Shown piece after piece: positions 57,600 through 64,000 of a stretch of 64,000 nucleotides of DNA. Every line of letters starts with the position of its first letter. Positions within the stretch are counted from its first letter, which is position 1. Source of the stretch: Streptomyces sp. TRM49041 (GTDB lineage: Bacteria; Actinomycetota; Actinomycetes; Streptomycetales; Streptomycetaceae). The DNA lies in contig NZ_VSRY01000166.1 of assembly GCF_008271805.1 (NCBI RefSeq), positions 117,354 through 181,353 of the forward strand, in the 5' to 3' direction. A program made the position numbers and the translations under genes. Under the pieces are notes generated by a model. The model was not told the DNA's origin. It did not search any database and worked only from the letters and a program-made list of their open reading frames with translations.

Positions 57600-59234
57600 G
57601 TGGCGGGGATTCCGGGAGCGGCGCGCGCGTACATCACGGGCGCCGTGCTGGGCGCCGCCGCCTGCGCGTTCCCCGCGCTCGCGCCCGGGGCCGCGACCCC
57701 GTGGGGCGCACTGGCACTGCTCGCCGGGCTGTACGCGTTCTGCGAGTGCCCCGCCCGCTGCTTCCTCGTGGGCCGCGCCACGGGCGGCCCCCCGCCGGTC
57801 GGCTCCGGGTCCTTCTTCCCCGTGCTGCTGGCCGCCGTGCTGCTGCTGCCGCCCTCCGCCGCCGCGCTCGCCGCCGTGCCGGGAGCGCTCGTCTCCCGTG
57901 TCGAGCAGCGGCCCGCCGCCCGGCTGCGGCGCGTCTGGCGGGCCGCCGAACTGGCCGTCGCCGCCTGGGCGGCCGCCCACGCCGCCACCCTCCTCGACGG
58001 GCCCGCCGCCCTCGGCGGCCCCGGACGCACCGGACCTGACGGGGCGCACCCACCCGACTTCCCGTACGCGCTGCTGCCCGCCGGCGCGGCGGTCCTCACC
58101 TTCTGCGTCGTCCTCACCGCCCTCGACGGCGGCATCCGCGCCGCCGCCGTGGGGGTACCTCCCGCGCCCTTCAGGAAGCGGGGGAGCGTACCGCCGCACA
58201 CGGCCTGGCGCGGTCTCCTGGCCCGCTCGCTCGGCTCGCACGCCGTGCACGGGCTCGTCGGGCTCATGATGGCGGTGCTGTGGCGCAGCCCGTACGGCTG
58301 GCCGGCCGCGCTCTTCGTGATCCTGCCGATGTATGTCACCAGCTGGGTGTTCACCCAGTACCACCGAGAGCGCGCCGCCCACCAGGCGACCATCCGCGCC
58401 CTCGTCCAGGCCGTCGACCTCAAGGACACCTATACGCGCGGCCACAGCGAACGCGTCGGCCGGGCATCCGTCATGATCGGCCGCGAACTCGGCATGGACG
58501 AGGCCCGTCTGGAGATACTCCGCTTCGCCGGCACACTCCACGACGTCGGCAAACTGGGCGTCCCCACGCGCGTGCTCCGCAAGAACGGCCCCCTGACGCC
58601 CGAAGAGCGCCGGATCATCGAGCTCCACCCCGAATACGGACACGAGATGGTGCGCGGCATCGGCTTCCTCGGCGAGGCGCGCACCGCGATCCTCCACCAC
58701 CACGAGCGGCTCGACGGCAAGGGCTACCCGTACGGGCTCCGTGGCTCCGAGATCCCGGAGTTCGCGCGGGTCGTCGCCGTCGCGGACGCGTTCGACGCCA
58801 TGACCTCCACCCGTTCCTACAGCCGCGCCCGCCCCGTCGGAACCGCCCTCGCCGAACTGGACCGCTGCGCCGGCACCCACTTCGACCCCGCCATGGTCCG
58901 GGCCCTCACCGGGGCCCTCACCCAGCACGGCTGGCAGACGGCGGTCACCTCCGACGAGGCCCACCTCCCCACCACCCCGAACGCGACCGTCCCCCCGTCC
59001 CGCCCCACCCCCGACCAGGCGCCGGACACCACCGCCGACCAGGCCCCGGCCACCGCCCCGACCCCCGATCCGACCCCCGCCCCGACCCCCGCCCCGACCC
59101 CCGATCCGACCCCCGATCCGACCCCCGATCCGACCCCCGATCCGGCCACCGCCCCGGCCACCGCCCCGGCCACCGACCGGGCCACCGGCCCCGCGCCGGA
59201 CCGTGACCCCGCCGCCCCGGGCGGCGCGCGGTGA
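57600..59234 (+). CDS. Membrane HD-GYP domain protein
   Basis: 544 residues. Six or so membrane spans lie in residues 8-255. The HD-GYP domain (about 270-440) is complete: GHSERVG, LHDVGKLGVP with H314/D315, HPEYGHEMV, and HHERLDGKGYP from 366 including the GYP signature, then VADAFDAMTS. It probably hydrolyses cyclic dinucleotides, c-di-GMP or another. The tail is a low-complexity Thr/Pro/Asp/Ala repeat. Start GTG 57600 with GGAG upstream. The stop overlaps the next GTG (GTGA). Confidence 0.88.
   Translation: MAGIPGAARAYITGAVLGAAACAFPALAPGAATPWGALALLAGLYAFCECPARCFLVGRATGGPPPVGSGSFFPVLLAAVLLLPPSAAALAAVPGALVSRVEQRPAARLRRVWRAAELAVAAWAAAHAATLLDGPAALGGPGRTGPDGAHPPDFPYALLPAGAAVLTFCVVLTALDGGIRAAAVGVPPAPFRKRGSVPPHTAWRGLLARSLGSHAVHGLVGLMMAVLWRSPYGWPAALFVILPMYVTSWVFTQYHRERAAHQATIRALVQAVDLKDTYTRGHSERVGRASVMIGRELGMDEARLEILRFAGTLHDVGKLGVPTRVLRKNGPLTPEERRIIELHPEYGHEMVRGIGFLGEARTAILHHHERLDGKGYPYGLRGSEIPEFARVVAVADAFDAMTSTRSYSRARPVGTALAELDRCAGTHFDPAMVRALTGALTQHGWQTAVTSDEAHLPTTPNATVPPSRPTPDQAPDTTADQAPATAPTPDPTPAPTPAPTPDPTPDPTPDPTPDPATAPATAPATDRATGPAPDRDPAAPGGAR
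59059..59178 (+). repeat. Ten 12-bp tandem repeats in the HD-GYP tail
   Basis: Units CGACCCCCGATC/CGACCCCCGCCC (seven copies, 59059-59142) followed by three CGGCCACC-type units. They code TPDP, TPAP and ATAP repeats. Length is expected to vary between strains. Confidence 0.85.
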
Positions 59235-60469
59235 GCGCCGCGCCCGCGCTCCGGCCGCCCCGTACCGTCCTCCTCGTCCAAGCGGCCGCCGCCGCGCTCA
59301 CCGCCGCGTCCCTCGGGTGGACGCTCTGGCACGGGCTCGCCCAGCCCGGGATCGCGCTGGCGTTCGGGCTGCTGATAGCCGTCGGCGAGCTGGCCCGCTG
59401 GGGCGCACGGCCCGGCGAGCGGGAACCCGCGCCGCTCGGCGCCGCCGGGGCCCTGGCCTACGCGCTGCTGGGAAAGTCGGCCGGGGAGACCGCCGAGCAC
59501 GGTGTGCCGCAGGTCGTCGCCGTCGTCGTCGCCGGCGCGCTCGTCGGCGCCGTACCGCATGTGGCGCTCGGGCGGGGACCCGATCCGGACCAGATGGCCC
59601 GGCGGGTCCTCACCGTCTCGTTCGCCGCGGTCTGCTTCCAGCCGCTGCGCACGGCCGCCGCCCCCCGGCACGTGCTGTACCTGCTGCTGATCCTCGCCCT
59701 GACCGCCCTGTGCGACGCCGTCCTCGCCGCGCTCCTCCTGCGCGCCCGCACCGGGTACCCGTACGGCCCGCTCCTCCGCGACGAGCTGCGCGCCCTCCCC
59801 GGCGTCGGATCCGCCGTGTGCGCGAGCGGCGCCGTCATGGCCCTGGCCGTGGCCGTCGCCGGACTGTGGGCGCTGCCCGTCCTCTGCGTACCGCTCCTGC
59901 TCACCCAGCTGGCGTTCCGCCGCTACGCCGCCGTGCGCCGCACCTACCGGCAGACCATCGCGTCTCTCGCCCGCGCCACCGAGGTCGCCGGGTACACCCC
60001 GCCCGGCCACGCCCACCGCGTCGCGGCGCTCAGCCGGGCCGTCGGCAGGGAGCTCGGTCTGGCGGGCGAGGACCTGACCGTCCTGGAGTACGCGGCGCTC
60101 ATGCACGACATCGGGCAGCTGTCCCTCGTCGACCCCGTCCCGGAGGGCGCCACCGCCCTCCTCCCGGCCGCCGAACAGCGCCGTATCGCCCTCCTCGGCG
60201 GCGCCGTGGTCCGCCGGACCGGCGTCCCGGCCGCCGTCGCCGTCGTCGTGGAGCGGCAGGCGGACCCGTACTACGAACAGCCCCTGGCCGCACGGATCGT
60301 CCGCGCCGTCAACGCTTACGACGACCTCTCCGGGGAAAGCGCCCAGGGCGGGCTCCGGGCTCTGGAGCACCTCAGGCTCGGCACGGCCCGCGACTACCAT
60401 CCCGCGGTGGTGGAATCGCTCGTCGGAGTCCTCGCCCGCGGCGGCGTCGAGGGGCGGGTGCCGGGGTAA
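59231..60469 (+). CDS. Membrane protein with degenerate HD-GYP domain
   Basis: 412 residues, about six spans, then an HD-type domain. GHAHRVAALS and LMHDIGQL (H292/D293) remain, but the HHExxDGxGYP block is absent; the corresponding place reads VVERQADPYYEQP. Cyclic-dinucleotide hydrolysis is therefore doubtful. It is translationally coupled to the complete HD-GYP gene and shares its topology, so it may be a regulatory partner. Confidence 0.78.
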   Translation: MSAAPALRPPRTVLLVQAAAAALTAASLGWTLWHGLAQPGIALAFGLLIAVGELARWGARPGEREPAPLGAAGALAYALLGKSAGETAEHGVPQVVAVVVAGALVGAVPHVALGRGPDPDQMARRVLTVSFAAVCFQPLRTAAAPRHVLYLLLILALTALCDAVLAALLLRARTGYPYGPLLRDELRALPGVGSAVCASGAVMALAVAVAGLWALPVLCVPLLLTQLAFRRYAAVRRTYRQTIASLARATEVAGYTPPGHAHRVAALSRAVGRELGLAGEDLTVLEYAALMHDIGQLSLVDPVPEGATALLPAAEQRRIALLGGAVVRRTGVPAAVAVVVERQADPYYEQPLAARIVRAVNAYDDLSGESAQGGLRALEHLRLGTARDYHPAVVESLVGVLARGGVEGRVPG

Positions 60470-60534
60470 CCGATGGGTAATGAGCGGGCGTGCGACCGGG
60501 CATGGTTGGATGCCAACAAGAGGGTGTCCGGGGG

Positions 60535-60552
60535 CAGTGACCTTCAGTGACC
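60535..60552 (+). promoter_or_regulatory. Direct repeat CAGTGACC spaced one helical turn
   Basis: CAGTGACC at 60535-60542 and 60545-60552, a 10-base period, 14 bases before the TPR gene. An inverted repeat GTTGG-ATG-CCAAC lies at 60505-60517. Confidence 0.35.
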
Positions 60553-60566
60553 GGTAGGCGGGAATC

Positions 60567-61547
60567 GTGAGGATCTTCGGGAAGGTACGGCATCGGCCCT
60601 CCGCCTCGTGGCGGCAGGCCACCGACCGCGCGTTCACGCTGATCGGGGACGGGCGGTACGAGGACGCGGGCGCGCTGCTGACGCGTGCGGCGGACCTGGA
60701 GCCCTGGCTGTCGGAGTCCTGGTTCAACCTCGCCCTGCTGCACAAGTTCCGGCACGACTGGGAGCAGGCCCGCGCCGCCGGCCTGCGCGCCGTCGCGCTG
60801 CTGGACAAGGAGACCGGGGCGCCCGACTGGTGGAACGTCGGCATCGCCGCCACCGCACTCCAGGACTGGCCGCTGGCCCGCCGTGCCTGGCAGGCGTACG
60901 GCCTGAAGGTGCCCGGTGGCTCCGCGCCCGGCGGGGAACCGACCGGTATGGAGCTGGGCAGCGCCGCCGTGCGGCTGTCGCCGGAGGGCGAGGCCGAGGT
61001 GGTGTGGGGCCGCAGGCTCGACCCGGCCCGTATCGAGGTGCTGTCCATCCCGCTGCCGTCGTCCGGGCGCCGCTGGGGCGAGGTCGTCCTCCACGACGGG
61101 GTCCCCAACGGTGAGCGCACCACCGCGTCCGGGCACAGCTTCCCCGTGTTCGACGAGATCGAGCTGTGGGCTCCCTCACCCGTACCGACCTGGGTGGTGC
61201 TCCTGGAGGCCGCGACCGAGGCAGACCGGGACGCCCTGGAACAGCTCGCCGCCGACGCCGGGTTCGCCGCGGAGGACTGGTCGTCGTCCGTGCGGCTGCT
61301 CTGCCGTGCCTGCTCCGAGTCCCGGATGCCCAGCGCCGAGGGCGACGGCGAGCACCTCGACCCGCACGACCACAGCGAGCCGGGCCACCCGGGCCCGCTC
61401 GGCCACCGCACCGCCGGCGACCTGTGGGTGCCGGAGCGCGAGTGCGGCATCGCCGCGCCCGCCGGGCTGGTCCGGGGGCTGCTGGACGGCTGGGTCGCGG
61501 ACAGCCCGGACAACCGGGAGTGGCGGGATCTGGAAGAAGTCTGCTGA
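60567..61547 (+). CDS. TPR-type protein, unknown function
   Basis: 326 residues. Residues 15-115 contain two or three TPR-like helix pairs (SWFNLALLHKFRHDWEQARA, WWNVGIAATALQDWPLARRA). The C-terminal part is a beta-rich domain (VLSIPLPSSGRRWGEVVLHD) with a His/Asp segment EHLDPHDHSEPGH and CRAC. Start GTG 60567 without a clear ribosome site. It lies after the HD-GYP pair and before def. Not recognised as a named family. Confidence 0.7.
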   Translation: MRIFGKVRHRPSASWRQATDRAFTLIGDGRYEDAGALLTRAADLEPWLSESWFNLALLHKFRHDWEQARAAGLRAVALLDKETGAPDWWNVGIAATALQDWPLARRAWQAYGLKVPGGSAPGGEPTGMELGSAAVRLSPEGEAEVVWGRRLDPARIEVLSIPLPSSGRRWGEVVLHDGVPNGERTTASGHSFPVFDEIELWAPSPVPTWVVLLEAATEADRDALEQLAADAGFAAEDWSSSVRLLCRACSESRMPSAEGDGEHLDPHDHSEPGHPGPLGHRTAGDLWVPERECGIAAPAGLVRGLLDGWVADSPDNREWRDLEEVC

Positions 61548-61619
61548 TGCCCGTCAGCGCGGCCCCGTAGGCTGTACGGGCACATCGCAACGGGTACTCA
61601 GGAAGGCGCGAGAGCGGAC

Positions 61620-62270
61620 ATGGCGCAGCAGGAGACGGACCAGCAGGGCTTCGACGCCCTCCCCGTGGACGACGAGGGCTTCGTCGTCGACACGGAGCAC
61701 TGCGAGGAGCGCGAGCAGGCGTACCGCGAGCGCGGCACGTCGCGTCCGATCACGGTCGTCGGCAACCCGGTGCTGCACAAGGAGTGCAAGGACGTCACCG
61801 AGTTCGACGACGAGCTGGCCCGGCTGGTCGACGACATGTTCGCCAGCCAGCGCACGGCGGAGGGCGTGGGCCTCGCCGCCAACCAGATCGGCGTCGACCT
61901 GAAGGTCTTCGTCTACGACTGCCCGGACGACGAGGGCAGGCGTCACACCGGCGTCGTCTGCAACCCGGTCCTGGAGGAGCTCGCCCCGGAGCAGCGCGTC
62001 CTGGACGACTCCAACGAGGGCTGCCTCTCCGTCCCCACCGCCTACGCCTCGCTGGCCCGCCCCGACCACGCGGTGGTGCGCGGCCAGGATGTGAAGGGCA
62101 ACCCGATCAAGGTGCGCGGCACGGGCTACTTCGCCCGCTGCCTCCAGCACGAGACCGACCACCTGTACGGGTATCTGTACATCGACCGCCTGTCGAAGCG
62201 GGACCGCAAGGACGCCCTGCGGCAGATGGCCGAGGGCACGCCCCGCTACCCGGTCGTCCCCAACGACTGA
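61620..62270 (+). CDS. def: Peptide deformylase
   Basis: 216 residues. Motif I GVGLAANQIG (83-92), motif II EGCLSVP with metal ligand C135, motif III LQHETDHLYG with H177, E178 and H181. It removes the formyl group from new proteins. A 40-residue Glu/Asp-rich N-terminal extension is present. Start ATG 61620; GGAAGG lies 13 bases upstream and TAGGCT (61568-61573) is a candidate -10. Converges on nrdB. Confidence 0.93.
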   Translation: MAQQETDQQGFDALPVDDEGFVVDTEHCEEREQAYRERGTSRPITVVGNPVLHKECKDVTEFDDELARLVDDMFASQRTAEGVGLAANQIGVDLKVFVYDCPDDEGRRHTGVVCNPVLEELAPEQRVLDDSNEGCLSVPTAYASLARPDHAVVRGQDVKGNPIKVRGTGYFARCLQHETDHLYGYLYIDRLSKRDRKDALRQMAEGTPRYPVVPND

Positions 62271-62296
62271 CAGGCGTCCTTCCGGGCGCCAGGGCG

Positions 62297-62330
62297 AAGG
62301 GGCGGGGCGGGTTTCCCCGCCCCGCCCCTT
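62297..62330. terminator. Bidirectional terminator def / nrdB
   Basis: A 15-bp perfect stem (62297-62311 with 62316-62330) with a TTTC loop. Confidence 0.85.
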
Positions 62331-62360
62331 CCCGCATGCCGGGGCGGAACGTCCGATCCC

Positions 62361-63377
62361 CTAGAAGTCCTCGTCCAGGTCCACCGTGCCCTCGACGGCC
62401 ACCTGGTAGGCGGACGGGCGGCGCTCGAAGAAGTTCGTCAGCTCCTGGACGCCCTGGAGCTCCATGAACGCGAACGGGTTCTCCGAGCCGTACACCGGGG
62501 CGAAGCCCAGCCGCTGGAGGCGCTGGTCGGCGACGCACTGGAGGTACTCGCGCATCGACTCGGTGTTCATGCCCGGCAGGCCGTCGCCGCACAGGTCGCG
62601 GCCGAACTGCAGCTCGGCCTCGACGGCCTCCTTCAGCATGTCGGTGACCTGCTGCCGGAGGTCGTCGTCGAAGAGCTCGGGCTCCTCCTTGCGGACGGTG
62701 TCCACGACCTCGAAGGCGAAGTTCATGTGCATGGTCTCGTCACGGAACACCCAGTTGGTGCCGGTGGCCAGGCCGTGCAGCAGGCCGCGGGACCGGAACC
62801 AGTACACGTAGGCGAAGGCACCGTAGAAGAACAGGCCCTCGATGCACGCGGCGAAGCAGATCAGGTTGAGCAGGAAGCGGCGGCGGTCGGCCTGTGTCTC
62901 CAGGCGATCGATCTTCTCGACCGAGTCCATCCAGCGGAAGCAGAACTGCGCCTTCTCGCGGATGGAGGGGATGTTCTCCACGGCGGCGAACGCGGCGGCA
63001 CGGTCCTCCGGGTCGGGGAGGTAGGTGTCGAGCAGCGTCAGATAGAACTGGACGTGCACGGCCTCCTCGAACAGCTGACGCGAGAGATACAGCCGCGCCT
63101 CGGGGGAGTTGATGTGCTTGTAGAGCGTCAGCACGAGGTTGTTGGCGACGATCGAGTCACCGGTCGCGAAGAAGGCGACAAGGCGGCCGATCATGTGCTG
63201 CTCACCTGGGGTGAGCTTGGCGAGGTCGGCGACGTCCGAGTGGAGGTCGACCTCCTCGACGGTCCAGGTGTTCTTGATGGCGTCCCGGTAGCGGTCGTAG
63301 AAGTCCGGGTAGCGCATCGGACGCAGGGTCAGCTCGAAGCCCGGGTCGAGGAGGTTGGTGTTACGGGTGGTGCTCAT
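62361..63377 (-). CDS. nrdB: Class I ribonucleotide reductase small subunit (R2)
   Basis: 338 residues. Metal-ligand motifs FEEAVHVQFY (with Tyr four after His, the place of the radical tyrosine) and RDETMHMNF, and a first ligand Asp in FATGDSIVANN. The C-terminal VDLDEDF would bind the large subunit. It generates the radical for ribonucleotide reduction. Its ATG overlaps the nrdA stop by one base (TAATG). Shares its terminator with def. Confidence 0.93.
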   Translation of the reverse strand: MSTTRNTNLLDPGFELTLRPMRYPDFYDRYRDAIKNTWTVEEVDLHSDVADLAKLTPGEQHMIGRLVAFFATGDSIVANNLVLTLYKHINSPEARLYLSRQLFEEAVHVQFYLTLLDTYLPDPEDRAAAFAAVENIPSIREKAQFCFRWMDSVEKIDRLETQADRRRFLLNLICFAACIEGLFFYGAFAYVYWFRSRGLLHGLATGTNWVFRDETMHMNFAFEVVDTVRKEEPELFDDDLRQQVTDMLKEAVEAELQFGRDLCGDGLPGMNTESMREYLQCVADQRLQRLGFAPVYGSENPFAFMELQGVQELTNFFERRPSAYQVAVEGTVDLDEDF

Positions 63378-64000
63378 TACTGGCAGGCCTCGCAGGACTC
63401 GGGGTTCTCAAGGGAGCAGGCCACGGCGTCCGTGTCGGGTGCCGCCTGCTGTACGGGGATGGGGGCGGCGGCCGTGGCCGTGCCCGACGCCGCGCGGGCG
63501 ATGCGGGTCGCCGGGCGGGACCGCAGGTAGTACGTCGTCTTCAGGCCCTGCTTCCAGGCGTACGCGTACATCGACGACAGCTTGCCGATGGTCGGCGTCT
63601 CCAGGAACAGGTTCAGCGACTGCGACTGGTCCAGGAACGGGGTGCGGGCGGCCGCCATGTCGATCAGGCCGCGCTGCGGGATCTCCCACGCCGTGCGGTA
63701 CAGCTGCCTGACGTCGGCCGGGACCCAGGTGAAGCCCTGCACCGAGCCGTTCGACTCGCGCAGCGCCTCACGGGTCTGCGCGTCCCACACGCCGAGCTTC
63801 TTCAGCTCCTCCACCAGGTACGAGTTGACCTGGAGGAACTCGCCGGAAAGCGTCTCGCGCTTGAACAGGTTCGACACCTGCGGCTCGATGCACTCGTAGA
63901 CGCCCGCGATCGAGGCGATCGTCGCGGTCGGGGCGATCGCGAGGAGGAGCGAATTGCGCATGCCGGTCGTCGCGATGCGGGCGCGCAGCGCCGCCCACCG
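63377..64000 (-). CDS. nrdA: Class I ribonucleotide reductase large subunit, C-terminal part
   Basis: Open to the window edge; 207 residues present. GMRNSLLLAIAPTATIASI is the conserved phosphate-binding loop, followed by TPFLDQSQSLNLFL and the radical-transfer tyrosines in the TTYYLRSR segment. A Pro/Ala-rich linker leads to the terminal CEACQ, whose two Cys re-reduce the active site. Upstream control is outside the window. Confidence 0.93.
   Translation of the reverse strand, partial: RWAALRARIATTGMRNSLLLAIAPTATIASIAGVYECIEPQVSNLFKRETLSGEFLQVNSYLVEELKKLGVWDAQTREALRESNGSVQGFTWVPADVRQLYRTAWEIPQRGLIDMAAARTPFLDQSQSLNLFLETPTIGKLSSMYAYAWKQGLKTTYYLRSRPATRIARAASGTATAAAPIPVQQAAPDTDAVACSLENPESCEACQ

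Noticed and set aside
60561..60591. SigR-type promoter (GGAAT) before the TPR gene
   Set aside because: The downstream element at 18 bases reads GGT, not GTT, and the site overlaps the start codon.

Overview
The window is typical Streptomyces chromosome: very high GC with strong third-position bias, GTG starts, dense gene packing, a WblC/WhiB7 regulator, the SigR-RsrA redox pair, tandem AIM24/TerD genes and a class I RNR. From memory of gene families, the order resembles the S. coelicolor SCO5175-SCO5226 region. Its central part also parallels the M. tuberculosis stretch from moeZ through ATL, adnB-adnA, nudC, mrx1, uvrD2, whiB7, ABC1 kinase, zincin-like protein and YlbL-type PDZ protease to UPF0182. 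No search was run.

Layout. 1-3241: the 3' end of a polysaccharide-type operon (glycosyltransferase tail, membrane protein, NAD-sugar epimerase, spherulin-4/GH135-like protein). 3235-4505: moeZ behind a SigR promoter. 4577-7872: two tandem TAP-like lipoprotein peptidases. 7958-11170: molybdate module (Mop regulator, modA, fused modBC). 11299-14082: a large flippase-like membrane protein. 14181-26832: DNA repair and redox block (ATL, AdnB, AdnA, M20 peptidase, NudC, mycoredoxin, UvrD2). 26846-28198: wblC with a long attenuated leader. 28318-31903: zinc ribbon protein, ABC1 kinase, ThiF-like protein and YgjP-like metallopeptidase. 32023-35142: TerD-AIM24 / AIM24 / AIM24 operon. 35243-44211: Nudix, zincin-2, SDR, MoaE, a 56-residue membrane protein, YlbL-type PDZ-Lon protease, PPA1309-like protein, UPF0182. 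44282-46757: two identical initiator tRNA genes flanking a Sel1-repeat gene. 46896-48908: divergent Fur-type regulator and catalase. 49005-56167: CBS protein, HisN, TetR, SMR exporter, RsgA, AroA, M50-like, SRAP, alpha/beta hydrolase. 56170-57399: sigR-rsrA. 57600-61547: an HD-GYP protein paired with a degenerate partner, then a TPR protein. 61620-64000: peptide deformylase converging on nrdAB.

How the parts connect. Three sites fit the SigR consensus GGAAT-N18/19-GTT: before moeZ, before mycoredoxin and before sigR itself. The redox regulon is therefore represented at both ends of the window. Molybdenum functions (molybdate uptake, MoeZ, MoaE) are also spread across it. Many genes have a -10-like hexamer (TANNNT) exactly 6-7 nt before the start codon, the arrangement expected for leaderless transcripts. 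The adnA gene adds a TGTCAGT element spaced like the mycobacterial PafBC/RecA-NDp promoter. The wblC leader holds an upstream ORF, a competing pairing and a strong intrinsic terminator, which fits antibiotic-responsive attenuation. I saw no CRISPR array, IS element, phage genes or integrase.
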